The notes beneath the pieces are model-generated. The model saw only the letters and a list, made by a program, of their open reading frames with translations, had not been told where the DNA came from and ran no database searches. Both the position numbers and the translations under genes were made by a program. This document shows positions 53,881 through 62,572 of a stretch of 64,000 bases of DNA, piece by piece; within the stretch, counting starts at the first letter, position 1; each line of letters starts with the position of its first letter. The DNA is taken from assembly GCA_017449495.1 (NCBI GenBank), contig JAFTFO010000024.1, positions 1 to 64,000 on the forward strand. The letters run 5' to 3'. This DNA is from Prevotella sp. GTDB lineage: Bacteria; Bacteroidota; Bacteroidia; Bacteroidales; Bacteroidaceae.

Positions 53881-54796
53881 TGCCCATAGCCATTTATGGC
53901 TGCGGCAGGACGCGGAGTGGGACGGCAGGCCGATACGGACGCTGAGCAACGGACGGTCGGTGTTCCTCGGTGAGGAGGTGCAGATGTTGCCGCCGTTTAT
54001 GATCGACGGGCGCAACACGGCCGAGGTGTTCCTCTCGAACATGGACTATGCACAGGTGTCGGCAGCAGTGGTGGTGCAGGAGTTTATCGACGGTCTGCAA
54101 AACGACTACCTGGGTGAGGTGATGCGACAGCATGGGGACCGTTTCTTCGTGTGCGGCATGGCCGACTATCTGCACGACGGATTCCGCAGGCAGGCGACGG
54201 CGCTGATGGACCAGGGCTTCAGGGGACTGGCCATACCCGGGCACAGACTGTTGGGGCGATCGCTCACGAGCGAGGAGATGATGGGCATGTTCCGCGAAAT
54301 GGAGCAGAGGGGCGTGTTGCTCTCGATCACCTTAGCCGACGGCGACTGGCAGGTGGAGGAACTGCAGGAGGTGATCAGCGAGTGCCCGCAACTGAAGATT
54401 GCCATCGGTCATTTAGGCATGGCCAATCCGCCAGTCTCGCCTCCGTGGGAGAACGACAGCTGGCGGCGACAGATCATGCTGGCGCGAAACGAACATGTTT
54501 ATATCGAGACGGGTGGCATCACGTGGCTCTACAACGCGGAGTTCTATCCCTTCCCCTCGGCCGTCAGGGCCATCCGCGAGGCAGCAGCCCTCGTGGGCAT
54601 GGAGAAACTGATGTGGGGCAGCGACTACCCGCGCACCATCACGGCCATCACCTACCGCATGTCGTACGACTTCCTGTTGAAGACGGCGGCACTGACGGAT
54701 CAGGAAAAGCAGCAGTTGCTGGGCGGGAATGCACAGCGGTTCTATGGCTTCGGGGAACTCAAGCCGATGCCATACATTAAGAACATGAGTGAATGA
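53855..54796 (+). CDS. cog3618-type amidohydrolase, likely L-galactono-/L-fucono-lactonase
   Basis: A cytoplasmic amidohydrolase-superfamily lactonase of 313 residues. DAHSHLW (His11, His13) gives the first metal ligands. LKIAIGHLGM supplies a later His, and WGSDYPRTITAITY carries the catalytic Asp near the C-terminus, as in cog3618 sugar lactonases. ATG 53855 is chosen; it overlaps GH97 by 26 bases. The next gene is a zinc dehydrogenase. With the reductase and permease at 29.9-32.2 kb this completes a lactone route for L-galactose, or the first half of one for L-fucose. Confidence 0.8.
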   Translation: MPLSFSIIDAHSHLWLRQDAEWDGRPIRTLSNGRSVFLGEEVQMLPPFMIDGRNTAEVFLSNMDYAQVSAAVVVQEFIDGLQNDYLGEVMRQHGDRFFVCGMADYLHDGFRRQATALMDQGFRGLAIPGHRLLGRSLTSEEMMGMFREMEQRGVLLSITLADGDWQVEELQEVISECPQLKIAIGHLGMANPPVSPPWENDSWRRQIMLARNEHVYIETGGITWLYNAEFYPFPSAVRAIREAAALVGMEKLMWGSDYPRTITAITYRMSYDFLLKTAALTDQEKQQLLGGNAQRFYGFGELKPMPYIKNMSE

Positions 54797-54797
54797 T

Positions 54798-54829
54798 GGA
54801 AAGGTAAAAAAGTAAAAGGGAAAGGGAAA
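54798..54829. repeat. polypurine GGTAAAAA repeat
   Basis: GAAAGGTAAAAAAGTAAAAG-like tract between the amidohydrolase and dehydrogenase genes; relative of 5917-5955. Confidence 0.55.
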
Positions 54830-54866
54830 CGAATTCCCGTAATTGATCATAATTGTAGCGGTACAG

Positions 54867-55886
54867 ATGAAAGCAATTCAGATTTGCGAGCCGTCGGTGA
54901 TGAAACTCATCGAGATGGCCGAGCCCCAGATGGGCGATGAAGAGGTGCTCCTGAAGATGGAGTACGTGGGATTTTGTGGCAGCGACCTCAGCACCTTCCG
55001 TGGTGGTAACCCGATGGTGCGCATGCCAGTGGTGCCCGGCCATGAGGTGGGCGCGACGATCGTGGGTGTGGGCAAGGATGTGCCGGAGGGCCTGAAGGTG
55101 GGCATGACGGTGACCGTCAACCCCTACACGAACTGTGGCAAGTGTGCCTCGTGCCGTAACGGTCGGGTGAACGCCTGTCAGCACAACGAGACCCTGGGCG
55201 TGCAGCGCTGGGGAGCCATGCGCGAACTGATCGCCCTGCCGTGGGAGAAGGTGATCCCTGCGGGACTGCTCACCCCTCGCACCTGCGCCCTGATCGAACC
55301 GATGAGCGTGGGCTTCCATGCCGTCAGTCGGGCACAGGTGACGGATATCGACGTGGTGCTCGTCATCGGCTGTGGCATGGTGGGCATGGGAGCCGTCGTC
55401 AGGTCGGCACAGCGGGGCGCTACCGTCGTGGCAGCCGACATCGACGACGATAAGCTGGCGCTGGCCCGCGAGATGGGTGCCAGCTATACCATCAACACGC
55501 TGAAGGACGATGTGCACGCCCGACTGTTGGAGATGACCTCAGGCTTCGGTCCCGACGTGGTGATCGAGGCCGTGGGCTCAACGGCCACCTATCAGATGGC
55601 GGTCGACGAGGTGGCCTTCACGGGGCGCGTGATCTGTATCGGCTATGCGAAGACCGAGGTGTCGTTCCAGACGAAGTATTTCGTACAGAAGGAACTGGAT
55701 ATCCGTGGCTCGCGCAACGCCCAGCCATCGGACTTCAGGGCGGTGATCCACTATCTGGAGCGGGGCACGTGTCCCGTAGACCGCCTCATCACCCGGGAGG
55801 TGCGACCAGAGGAGGCTTCAGAGACCATGCAGTGGTGGAACGACAACCCGGGCAGGGTGTTCCGTATCTTAGTGAATTTCAAATAA
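54867..55886 (+). CDS. zinc-dependent medium-chain dehydrogenase, likely L-galactonate 5-dehydrogenase
   Basis: A cytoplasmic MDR alcohol dehydrogenase of 339 residues from ATG 54867. GFCGSD (Cys37) and VPGHEVG give the catalytic zinc ligands, and NCGKCASCRNGRVNAC gives the four-cysteine structural zinc site. The Rossmann fold starts at VLVIGCGMVGMGAV. The family includes sorbitol, threonine and L-galactonate/L-idonate dehydrogenases. Beside a cog3618 lactonase, oxidation of L-galactonate to D-tagaturonate is the best guess. Enzymes acting on tagaturonate are not in the window. Confidence 0.82.
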   Translation: MKAIQICEPSVMKLIEMAEPQMGDEEVLLKMEYVGFCGSDLSTFRGGNPMVRMPVVPGHEVGATIVGVGKDVPEGLKVGMTVTVNPYTNCGKCASCRNGRVNACQHNETLGVQRWGAMRELIALPWEKVIPAGLLTPRTCALIEPMSVGFHAVSRAQVTDIDVVLVIGCGMVGMGAVVRSAQRGATVVAADIDDDKLALAREMGASYTINTLKDDVHARLLEMTSGFGPDVVIEAVGSTATYQMAVDEVAFTGRVICIGYAKTEVSFQTKYFVQKELDIRGSRNAQPSDFRAVIHYLERGTCPVDRLITREVRPEEASETMQWWNDNPGRVFRILVNFK

Positions 55887-55904
55887 TAACGTAGAGAGCG
55901 AATC

Positions 55905-58310
55905 ATGAAGAAGTTTTTGATGATCGTGGCCGCCTGTCTGACGACTGTCGCAGGGATGGCACAACAGGAGGTGAGGGTAGAGTTCTACACTCCGAGTATC
56001 GTACACGTCGTGAAAGGGCAGCCCACGAATACGCTCGTGGTGACAGCCACTCCCCAGCAGGTGGAAGTCACCCGTCAGGGCAGCGTGTGGAAGAGCAGCG
56101 AACTCATCGTTCGCCAGGATGCCAAGACGGGGGCACTCACATTCCTGACAGCCAAAGGGAAGGTGCTGCTCCGTGAGGCCCGCTCGGCTCTGCCGCTTGG
56201 CTCGTCCAAGAACACTCCTTCGTCCTCACTCCACACTCCCCAACAGACATTTGTGCTCGACAAGAATGAGGCCATCTATGGCTTAGGCACCATACAGAAC
56301 GGCAAGTTGAACCGTCATGGGGAGCACAAGCGCATGGAGCAGTCGAACCTCGAGGACTTCCAGAACGTGCTGCAGAGCGTGAAGGGCTGGGGCATCTATT
56401 GGGAGAACTATTCGCCCACACAGTTTGACGACGATGAGGGCGGCATGACCTTCACCTCGGAGGCTGGCGAGGGCGTCGACTACTACTTTATGTATGGCGG
56501 CTCGGCCGACGGCGTGATTGCCCAGATGCGCTGGCTGACGGGCGACGTGCCGATGTTCCCCCTGTGGACCTACGGCTTCTGGCAGTCGAAGGAACGCTAT
56601 AAGACGGCTGCCGAGACGGAGGGCATCGTCGACAAGTACCGTGAACTACAGGTACCCCTCGACGGTATCATCCAGGACTGGCAGTACTGGGGCAGCAACT
56701 ATCTGTGGAACGCCATGGACTTCCTCTCCGAGGACTTCGCCACCGGCCCGCAAATGATCAAGAACGTGCACGAGAAGCACGCCCACTTCATGATCAGCAT
56801 CTGGGCCAGTTTCGGGCCGCAGACGCCACAGTACCGGGAACTCAACGAGAAAGGACTGCTGCTGCCCATCGAGACCTGGCCGCAGAGCGGACTCTCGCAT
56901 CTTTGGCCACCGAGGATGGACTATCCCTCTGGCGTGAAGGTCTACGACGCCTTCAGTCCTGAGGCTCGTGACATCTATTGGAAGTACCTGAAGACACTCT
57001 ACGACTACGGCACCGATGCCTGGTGGATGGACTCTACTGATCCGGACTTCTTCAATCCGCGTGAGTCGGACTACGACCATCAGGTCTATGGCGGCACATG
57101 GCGCTCCCAGCGCAATGCTTTCCCATTGGAGACTGTCCGCGGTGTCTATCAGGCACAGCGGAAGGAGTCTTTTCACTCCACCCTCCACACTCCACCCTCC
57201 ACGAAAAGAGTTTTCATCATGACGCGCTCGTCGTTTGCCGGACAGCAGCACTATGGTTCTAACATGTGGAGCGGTGACGTGGCCTCGTCGTGGGACATGC
57301 TGCGGAAACAGGTGCCCGCAGGACTGAGTTTCTCGCTGACGGGTAATCCCAATTTCAATACGGATATCGGTGGATTCTTCTGTAATGCCTACAATACCCG
57401 GGGTCCCGGCTCGGCTCCGCAGAACCCGCAGTTCCAGGAACTCTATGTGCGCTGGATGCAGTACGGTCTGTTCTGTCCCGTGTTCCGCAGTCACGGTGCC
57501 GACGCTCCTCGGGAGATCTGGCAGTTCGGGCAGAAGGGGGAGCCCGTCTACGATGCCATCGAGAAGATGATCCGTCTGCGCTACCGTCTCATTCCTTATC
57601 TGTATAGCACCGCCTGGCAGGTGACCTCAAATAACGACAGTTACCTGCGACCCCTGTTCAGCGACTTCGCTCAGGACAAGAAGGTGTGGGACATGGGCGA
57701 CGAGTTCATGTTTGGCCGCAGCATCCTCGCAGCCCCCATCCTCGATCCTCAGTACACGGAGGAACGGATCATCAAGGAAGATGCCATGACCGGCTGGGAC
57801 AGGAAGAAGGAGTCAGGAGACGGGAGTCAGGAGACAGGAGTTGACTGGACGGTCACGAAGACTGCTGTGAAGTATCTGCCGAAGGGTGCTGACTGGTATG
57901 ACTTCTGGACCAATCAGCGGATGAAGGGCGGGCAGAGCGTCACCCTCCAGACAACCATCGACCGTGTGCCGATGTTCGTGCGTGCTGGTAGCATCCTGCC
58001 TCTCGGACCGGAGATGCAGTATGTGGGCGAGCAGGCATGGGATCACTTGGAACTGCGTCTCTATCCCGGTACCGACGGCTCCTTCACGCTTTATGAGGAC
58101 GAGGGCGACGGTTACAACTACGAGAAAGGTGCCTACGCTACGATTCCGTTCTATTGGAACGACCGTGCCCGTACCCTCACCATCGGTGAACGCCATGGCT
58201 CTTATCCCGGCATGCTGGACGCCCGTCAGTTTACCATCGTGATGCCCGACGGCCAGAGCCAGACCGTCAGTTATCAGGGACAGGAGACGGTCGTGAGGAT
58301 GAACGAATAG
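55905..58310 (+). CDS. GH31 glycosidase carrying four repeat inserts
   Basis: A retaining GH31 enzyme, 801 residues with a signal peptide ending at GMAQ (21). WWMDSTDPD gives nucleophile Asp376 and MWSGDVASSW gives acid/base Asp458. The barrel opens at GTIQNGKLNRHG, and the C-terminal beta domain ends with ERHGSYPGMLDARQF. There is no PA14. Low-complexity segments break the family pattern at four places: SALPLGSSKN (about 93-102), the adjoining TPSSSLHTPQQ, KESFHSTLHTPPSTK (about 421-435) and KKESGDGSQETGVD (about 634-647). All are encoded by dispersed repeats and fall in loops. It is probably an alpha-xylosidase or alpha-glucosidase. Its 3' end overlaps the GH2 pseudogene on the other strand by 37 bases. 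Confidence 0.87.
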   Translation: MKKFLMIVAACLTTVAGMAQQEVRVEFYTPSIVHVVKGQPTNTLVVTATPQQVEVTRQGSVWKSSELIVRQDAKTGALTFLTAKGKVLLREARSALPLGSSKNTPSSSLHTPQQTFVLDKNEAIYGLGTIQNGKLNRHGEHKRMEQSNLEDFQNVLQSVKGWGIYWENYSPTQFDDDEGGMTFTSEAGEGVDYYFMYGGSADGVIAQMRWLTGDVPMFPLWTYGFWQSKERYKTAAETEGIVDKYRELQVPLDGIIQDWQYWGSNYLWNAMDFLSEDFATGPQMIKNVHEKHAHFMISIWASFGPQTPQYRELNEKGLLLPIETWPQSGLSHLWPPRMDYPSGVKVYDAFSPEARDIYWKYLKTLYDYGTDAWWMDSTDPDFFNPRESDYDHQVYGGTWRSQRNAFPLETVRGVYQAQRKESFHSTLHTPPSTKRVFIMTRSSFAGQQHYGSNMWSGDVASSWDMLRKQVPAGLSFSLTGNPNFNTDIGGFFCNAYNTRGPGSAPQNPQFQELYVRWMQYGLFCPVFRSHGADAPREIWQFGQKGEPVYDAIEKMIRLRYRLIPYLYSTAWQVTSNNDSYLRPLFSDFAQDKKVWDMGDEFMFGRSILAAPILDPQYTEERIIKEDAMTGWDRKKESGDGSQETGVDWTVTKTAVKYLPKGADWYDFWTNQRMKGGQSVTLQTTIDRVPMFVRAGSILPLGPEMQYVGEQAWDHLELRLYPGTDGSFTLYEDEGDGYNYEKGAYATIPFYWNDRARTLTIGERHGSYPGMLDARQFTIVMPDGQSQTVSYQGQETVVRMNE
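56181..56212 (+). repeat. intragenic 31-bp repeat encoding SALPLGSSKN, copy 2
   Basis: One mismatch to 39530-39560 over 31 bases, in the same frame; directly joined to a CTCCACACTCC tract. Confidence 0.85.
56211..56241 (+). repeat. intragenic CACTCCACACTCC repeat
   Basis: Encodes TPSSSLHTP in the GH31, immediately after the 31-bp repeat. Confidence 0.6.
57173..57201 (+). repeat. intragenic CACTCCACCCTCC repeat
   Basis: Encodes HSTLHTPPST between QRKESF and KRVFIMTRSSFAG of the GH31; family members usually join these parts directly. Confidence 0.65.
57809..57842 (+). repeat. intragenic CAGGAGACGGGAGT repeat
   Basis: Encodes ESGDGSQETGV in the C-terminal part of the GH31. Relatives lie at 32596-32632 and 45433-45461. 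Confidence 0.7.
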
Positions 58311-59345
58311 TGGTGCGGCTGCTGGCCGTCGATGGTGTACTGCGGCAAGGTCCGCTTACCCCAGGTATCTGCTCCGCCGACGCCGTGGATGTTTTGATCA
58401 ATATTCAGATTGACGAAGCGTCCACGGCGTATTTCGTAGGGATGACGGGCGGCTTCCAAGTCCTCCTCACCATAGTCCCACGCACGGATGCAGAGTGGCT
58501 GGCATCCCGTGACCTCCAACTGGCGCTTTCCTGATGACAGGGATAGCCAACTGACATCCGTACGACAGCCATTATCCTGTGGCATCACATACTCCGTCTC
58601 AAAGTCGCTCAGCGGCATCTCGTAACGGCCCATCATGGCACTGCGCTTACGGTCGGGATAGTTCTCCCAGGGACCTCGGCCCACATACTTCACCTGTGTC
58701 ATGTCTGCCGGCAGTCGCATGCGCATACCGAATTTAGGCATCAGGGGAATGTCTGTTGCGATGGGTTGGTAGTCGGCATCCACCTGAATCTGATGGCTGG
58801 CGGTGATGGTGTAGGTGAGTGTCAGGTCTGCACCGACAGGCAGCGACAGTTCTGCTATGATCCTCATGCCTGTCACCTCTTTCTTCGCGTTTCTGATCTT
58901 TTCCGTGCGGATGGCCTTGACCGTCCGCTTCTCGGCGGCATCCTTCCAGACGTCTACACGCTGGGCAAAGCCTGCAGCATGCTGGTTGTCGTTCTCCGGT
59001 TTCCAGAAGTAGGGCTCCAGTGGCGCTTCAAGCATCTCCTGACCGTCTACGATCCAACTGGTCATGGCTCCCGTGCGGTCAATTGTGATGGTGCCTCCAT
59101 CGGTGATGACCTGGATGCCCTCGGACGTGCGACGGTCTTTAATCGCTGAGCGGTGACTATTGGAAATACCACTGACCGTCGAGCGAAACGATCTCCTGAC
59201 ACTCCTTCTCCTTCGAAGGCAGCTGTAGCGTTGCGTGATACGGCAGTTTGTGGAGGCCAAGAACATGTGGATTCTCCCAGTCGGAAGCTTGCGCTTGGTC
59301 TGCCATGCCCCACATCATGGCAACAGCGATAAGAATCTTCTTCAT
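58274..59345 (-). pseudogene. GH2 beta-galactosidase with large internal deletion
   Basis: The remnant of a secreted GH2 gene. From ATG 59345, a signal peptide and about 40 mature residues (DWENPHVLGLHKLPYHATLQ to SLDGQWYFQ) match the N-terminus of large LacZ-type enzymes. A stop follows at 59157-59159. Just downstream, in a different frame from about 59128, TSEGIQVITDGGTITIDRTG to QPHHYSFIL is the complete Bgal_small_N domain, with YVGRGPWENYPDRK. The middle, about 700 residues with both catalytic glutamates, is absent, so no activity is possible. It follows the GH29 gene by 42 bases on the same strand and ends inside the 3' end of the opposing GH31. Confidence 0.85.
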
Positions 59346-59387
59346 CTTTTAATAAATAATGAATTAGGTTATGGTTCTCAATTGCTA

Positions 59388-62300
59388 TTATAATCTAATG
59401 ATGATTCGACGATAGCCGACAAGGTGGAACGGGCCGTTGTCGTGGGCTTCGCAAATGATGTGAATATCGCCCTTGGGGGTCGTGGCAGGGATGGCGACCG
59501 ACGCCACTGCCTGGTTAGCGGTAATGGATACGGGCACTCCCAACTCCGGCTGTTGCCAAAAGAAGAAACCAAGGGTATTGCCATCGGGGTCAGACGACGC
59601 GCTGGCATCCAGGCGAATGGTGTCGCCAGCCTTGGCATTGATGATGAGCGGCGTTGTACCATGTACGCCGTTCACTACAACACGTGGATTGCGATTGCCC
59701 TTTCCTTCGGCAGCCCACTGCATGCGAGCCTTGAAATCGTTCAGCTCGTCAGGGTAGAAACGGCGCTTGTAACCAATAGAGGCAGTGTATACTGGTTCCT
59801 GCCAACTGTTCCAGGCAGTGGTCAGCGAGTCGGGACAGACGCCACGCTGGTGGTAGCCTGCCCATCCAGCCTGTTCTGGGTGTTCTGGGTCGCTCAGCCC
59901 GTTGGGCATGACGAAAAGGAAACTCGGCGTGTCGCCCTCTACACCCCATTTGTAGTTAGGGTATTCACTACCAAGGGCACCATGACCCTGAATGTAGTCA
60001 ATGTGCTCCTGCCAATGCTGTTTACCCAGCTCACACTGCTCCTGCCATGTGCCCTCGTCCCAGACGAACTGTAAGTCATCTTTAAATTCCTGACGCAGCC
60101 AAAGATGAGAGCTACGGGCCCGGTCCATGCGATGTCCCCAGTCCATGTCCTGGTCTGTGATGGTATAGATGCGGAACTTTCGCACAAAGCGCTTCAGTTC
60201 CTCTGCCGAGCGCGTCTGCTTCACACGCCAGATGGCCTGTGCTAACGTATTGGCTCCACCCCAGGCGGCCACATAGATGGGACGAGTGTCATCCTCGTCA
60301 GCCAGACGGATGAGCAGGTCGCTGCCCGGCGTGTCGTTACCCTCACCAATGGCTTTGATACCACCCCGTTGGCTACCCATCACAGCTCGCGAGGCCAGAT
60401 AGGCGGCACTCGGCCAGTAGCCCATCTTCTGCATACCATTCTCCTGCTCTATTGGAAGAAATGACTGTTGTCCTGAGCGAATCATCAACTTTGAAGCATC
60501 CTTACGGTAGGCCTCAATGACACGGTCGAGATAGGCCTTCCACTCCGTAGGGTATGGGTCGCAGTTCCATCCTACCGACGTAATAAGCGCTTCTACCTCA
60601 AAACAGTCTGCATAGGCCAACAGCCGGACCATCGACTCCATGTCGTCGGGCTCCACATCGCCTGGGGCAATATCGGTGCACACCACAAGGCGAGGCTTCA
60701 GCGGTTCATGGTCTGTTACCACCTCGATGTCGCCATAGCCCATCCGTTCGCCCTCTGCTAATCTCTCAGCATCCAGTCGCAGAATCTTGGCTTGTACGGG
60801 GGCGAACTTGATGGTCTGCCAGATGGGATTGTTCACGATGTTAGAGAACTCGCCCGTGGCCAGCTTCTGCCAGTTCTGCCAGTCGGAGGAAGCCCAGAGG
60901 GTGTAGTGGGTCACAGTACCCGACTTCTCCGCCTGAGGAGGCAGGTAGCGGAATGAGGTGATGGTCTGCGGACTGTCGTAGTCGATGATCATCTGCTTGG
61001 GACTGATGAAGAATATATGGAGTGGCGACGACAGTTTCTCGCCGGAGTCCGCGATGTCGGGGGTGAGCTCAGGCGCCTTGTAGAGGCTGACGCGACTGAT
61101 GAGTGGACGTGCCTTGGCATCGGTGACGGTGAAGCGCAGGCGGGTGGCCGTGACGGTCGGGAAGCAGATGATACGGCGATGGCCGATGGTGGTCAGTCCG
61201 TCGCCCTGTTCTACTAAAGCATCTTTCAGTGGCAGCCATTGCCCGTCGACAAAGGCCTCTAACGTGAATTTCCTGACGCGCTGGCCGTAACGGATATCCT
61301 CCTCGGCGACGAAGCGGTTGAAGGCAGTGGGCTGCTTGAAGTCCAGAAGGGTCGTGACGGAAGTCTCGCCATGCGCTGTCGTGGTGACCGTAGCCTGTTT
61401 GGACAGGTCGTCTTTGAACACCTCCTGTATCATCTTGGCGAAGGCGATACCGCGCAGACTGTCGGTGGGGTGGATGCGCCCGTTGGGAGCCACGGGGAAG
61501 TTGAGCAGCAGCGTGGAGTTGCGCCCCACAGACTTATAATACGTATCCATCAGCTTCGAGAGGCTCTTCACGTGCTCGTTCTCTGTGTCGTGGTAGAACC
61601 AGCCTGGGCGGATGCTGGTGTTCGTCTCACCAGGCACCCACACATCGCCGTCCTCCACACCATAGTGCAACTGCTCATACGGCACGTCACCCTCCTTGTT
61701 CAGTAGGCTCCAATTGGTCTCGCCCACATTGCCTGCCTCGGTGCCTACCCAGCGAAGGTCGCCACGGTCGCCACCGTCGTTCCAGATCAGACAGTGAGGC
61801 TGCAGTTCACGGATCATCCGGTAGGTCTCAGGCCACTGGTAGTAGGTCGTGCGGTCGATTTTACGCGTCTCGTTGGCACCGCCATACCAGCCGTCACCGC
61901 CGTTGGCACCGTCGAACCACACCTCGAACATCTCACCATAGTTCGTCAACAACTCGCGGAGTTGGTTGCGGAAGTAGGTGATGTATTCGGGCTTACCGTA
62001 GTCGACATGGTTCCTGTCCCATGGTGAGAGGTAGACGGCAAACTTCAGCCCTTCCTCACGACAGGCCTCGGCCAGCTCGTGCACCACGTCGCCCTGTCCG
62101 TTGTTCCAAGGGGTGTTCTTCACGGAATACGCCGTGTACTTCGAGGGCCACATGCAGAAGCCGCAGTGGTGCTTGGCGGTGAAGATGATGCCCCGCATGC
62201 CTGCCTGCTTACAGACACGAGCCCACTGGTGACAGTCGAGTGACGAGGGGTTGAAGAGCGCCAGCGGCTCATTGCCGAACCCCCACTCCTCGTCGGTGTA

Positions 62301-62444
62301 GGTGTTCATCGAATAATGGATGAAGGCATACATCTCCATGTCCTGCCAGCGCAGTTGGTCGTCTGTCGGGGTCACGAGGGTTTGGGCGGTAGTGGTCAAG
62401 GCCGTGAAGATCAGCGAGGCCACAAGGGTCTGAATTTTGGTCAT
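59388..62444 (-). CDS. GH29 alpha-L-fucosidase fused to F5/8-type and DUF1593 domains
   Basis: A 1018-residue secreted protein with a signal peptide (1-21). The GH29 barrel (about 25-350) includes IIFTAKHHCGFCMWPSKYTA, and EVWFDGANGG contains nucleophile Asp178. One or two beta-sandwich modules follow; the second (about 480-590, ASSDWQNWQKLATGEFSNIV) is of the F5/8 type C kind. The last 430 residues (PRLVVCTDIAPGDVEPDDME, then AAWGGANTLAQAIWRVKQTR) match DUF1593, a nucleoside-hydrolase-like domain first noted in cellulose-binding proteins (Sde182). GH29 enzymes normally stop after the sandwich, so this is an uncommon chimera. It should release terminal alpha-L-fucose or L-galactose. The promoter is at 62462-62469. 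Confidence 0.85.
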   Translation of the reverse strand: MTKIQTLVASLIFTALTTTAQTLVTPTDDQLRWQDMEMYAFIHYSMNTYTDEEWGFGNEPLALFNPSSLDCHQWARVCKQAGMRGIIFTAKHHCGFCMWPSKYTAYSVKNTPWNNGQGDVVHELAEACREEGLKFAVYLSPWDRNHVDYGKPEYITYFRNQLRELLTNYGEMFEVWFDGANGGDGWYGGANETRKIDRTTYYQWPETYRMIRELQPHCLIWNDGGDRGDLRWVGTEAGNVGETNWSLLNKEGDVPYEQLHYGVEDGDVWVPGETNTSIRPGWFYHDTENEHVKSLSKLMDTYYKSVGRNSTLLLNFPVAPNGRIHPTDSLRGIAFAKMIQEVFKDDLSKQATVTTTAHGETSVTTLLDFKQPTAFNRFVAEEDIRYGQRVRKFTLEAFVDGQWLPLKDALVEQGDGLTTIGHRRIICFPTVTATRLRFTVTDAKARPLISRVSLYKAPELTPDIADSGEKLSSPLHIFFISPKQMIIDYDSPQTITSFRYLPPQAEKSGTVTHYTLWASSDWQNWQKLATGEFSNIVNNPIWQTIKFAPVQAKILRLDAERLAEGERMGYGDIEVVTDHEPLKPRLVVCTDIAPGDVEPDDMESMVRLLAYADCFEVEALITSVGWNCDPYPTEWKAYLDRVIEAYRKDASKLMIRSGQQSFLPIEQENGMQKMGYWPSAAYLASRAVMGSQRGGIKAIGEGNDTPGSDLLIRLADEDDTRPIYVAAWGGANTLAQAIWRVKQTRSAEELKRFVRKFRIYTITDQDMDWGHRMDRARSSHLWLRQEFKDDLQFVWDEGTWQEQCELGKQHWQEHIDYIQGHGALGSEYPNYKWGVEGDTPSFLFVMPNGLSDPEHPEQAGWAGYHQRGVCPDSLTTAWNSWQEPVYTASIGYKRRFYPDELNDFKARMQWAAEGKGNRNPRVVVNGVHGTTPLIINAKAGDTIRLDASASSDPDGNTLGFFFWQQPELGVPVSITANQAVASVAIPATTPKGDIHIICEAHDNGPFHLVGYRRIIIRL

Positions 62445-62461
62445 AGGTTCTCTTTTTGGTG

Positions 62462-62469
62462 CAAAGATA
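62462..62469 (-). promoter_or_regulatory. -7 element of the GH29 gene
   Basis: TATCTTTG on the minus strand, 18 bases before ATG 62444. Confidence 0.7.
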
Positions 62470-62509
62470 CATAATAATTGATAATTGACAATTGATAATT
62501 GATAATTTT
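62470..62509. repeat. ATTGATAATTGACAATTG spacer repeat
   Basis: Tandem ATTGATAATTG/ATTGACA units between two divergent CAZyme genes; third copy of the family seen at 16374-16405 and 30864-30899. Confidence 0.7.
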
Positions 62510-62543
62510 TTGTGATAATCTGTGTAATCTGTGGCTTTTTTCG

Positions 62544-62551
62544 TATCTTTG
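62544..62551 (+). promoter_or_regulatory. -7 element of the GH43 gene
   Basis: TATCTTTG, 21 bases before ATG 62573. Confidence 0.7.
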
Positions 62552-62572
62552 CAGCGAATAAAACTTAAAACG

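Noticed and set aside
51979..54042. A 687-codon open frame antisense to GH97 and the amidohydrolase
   Set aside because: It mirrors the codon structure of the GH97 gene on the other strand, has no signal or domain and no start context. Long antisense frames are common opposite these GC-biased genes (also 355-1305, 6452-7702, 7841-8953 and 18537-19793).
29912..55886. Complete oxidative L-fucose pathway
   Set aside because: No enolase-family fuconate dehydratase, SDR dehydrogenase or fumarylacetoacetate-hydrolase-like enzyme is visible. The zinc dehydrogenase fits L-galactonate better.
58310..58534. A small plus-strand gene after the GH31
   Set aside because: It is the complement of the Bgal_small_N remnant and has no start signal.
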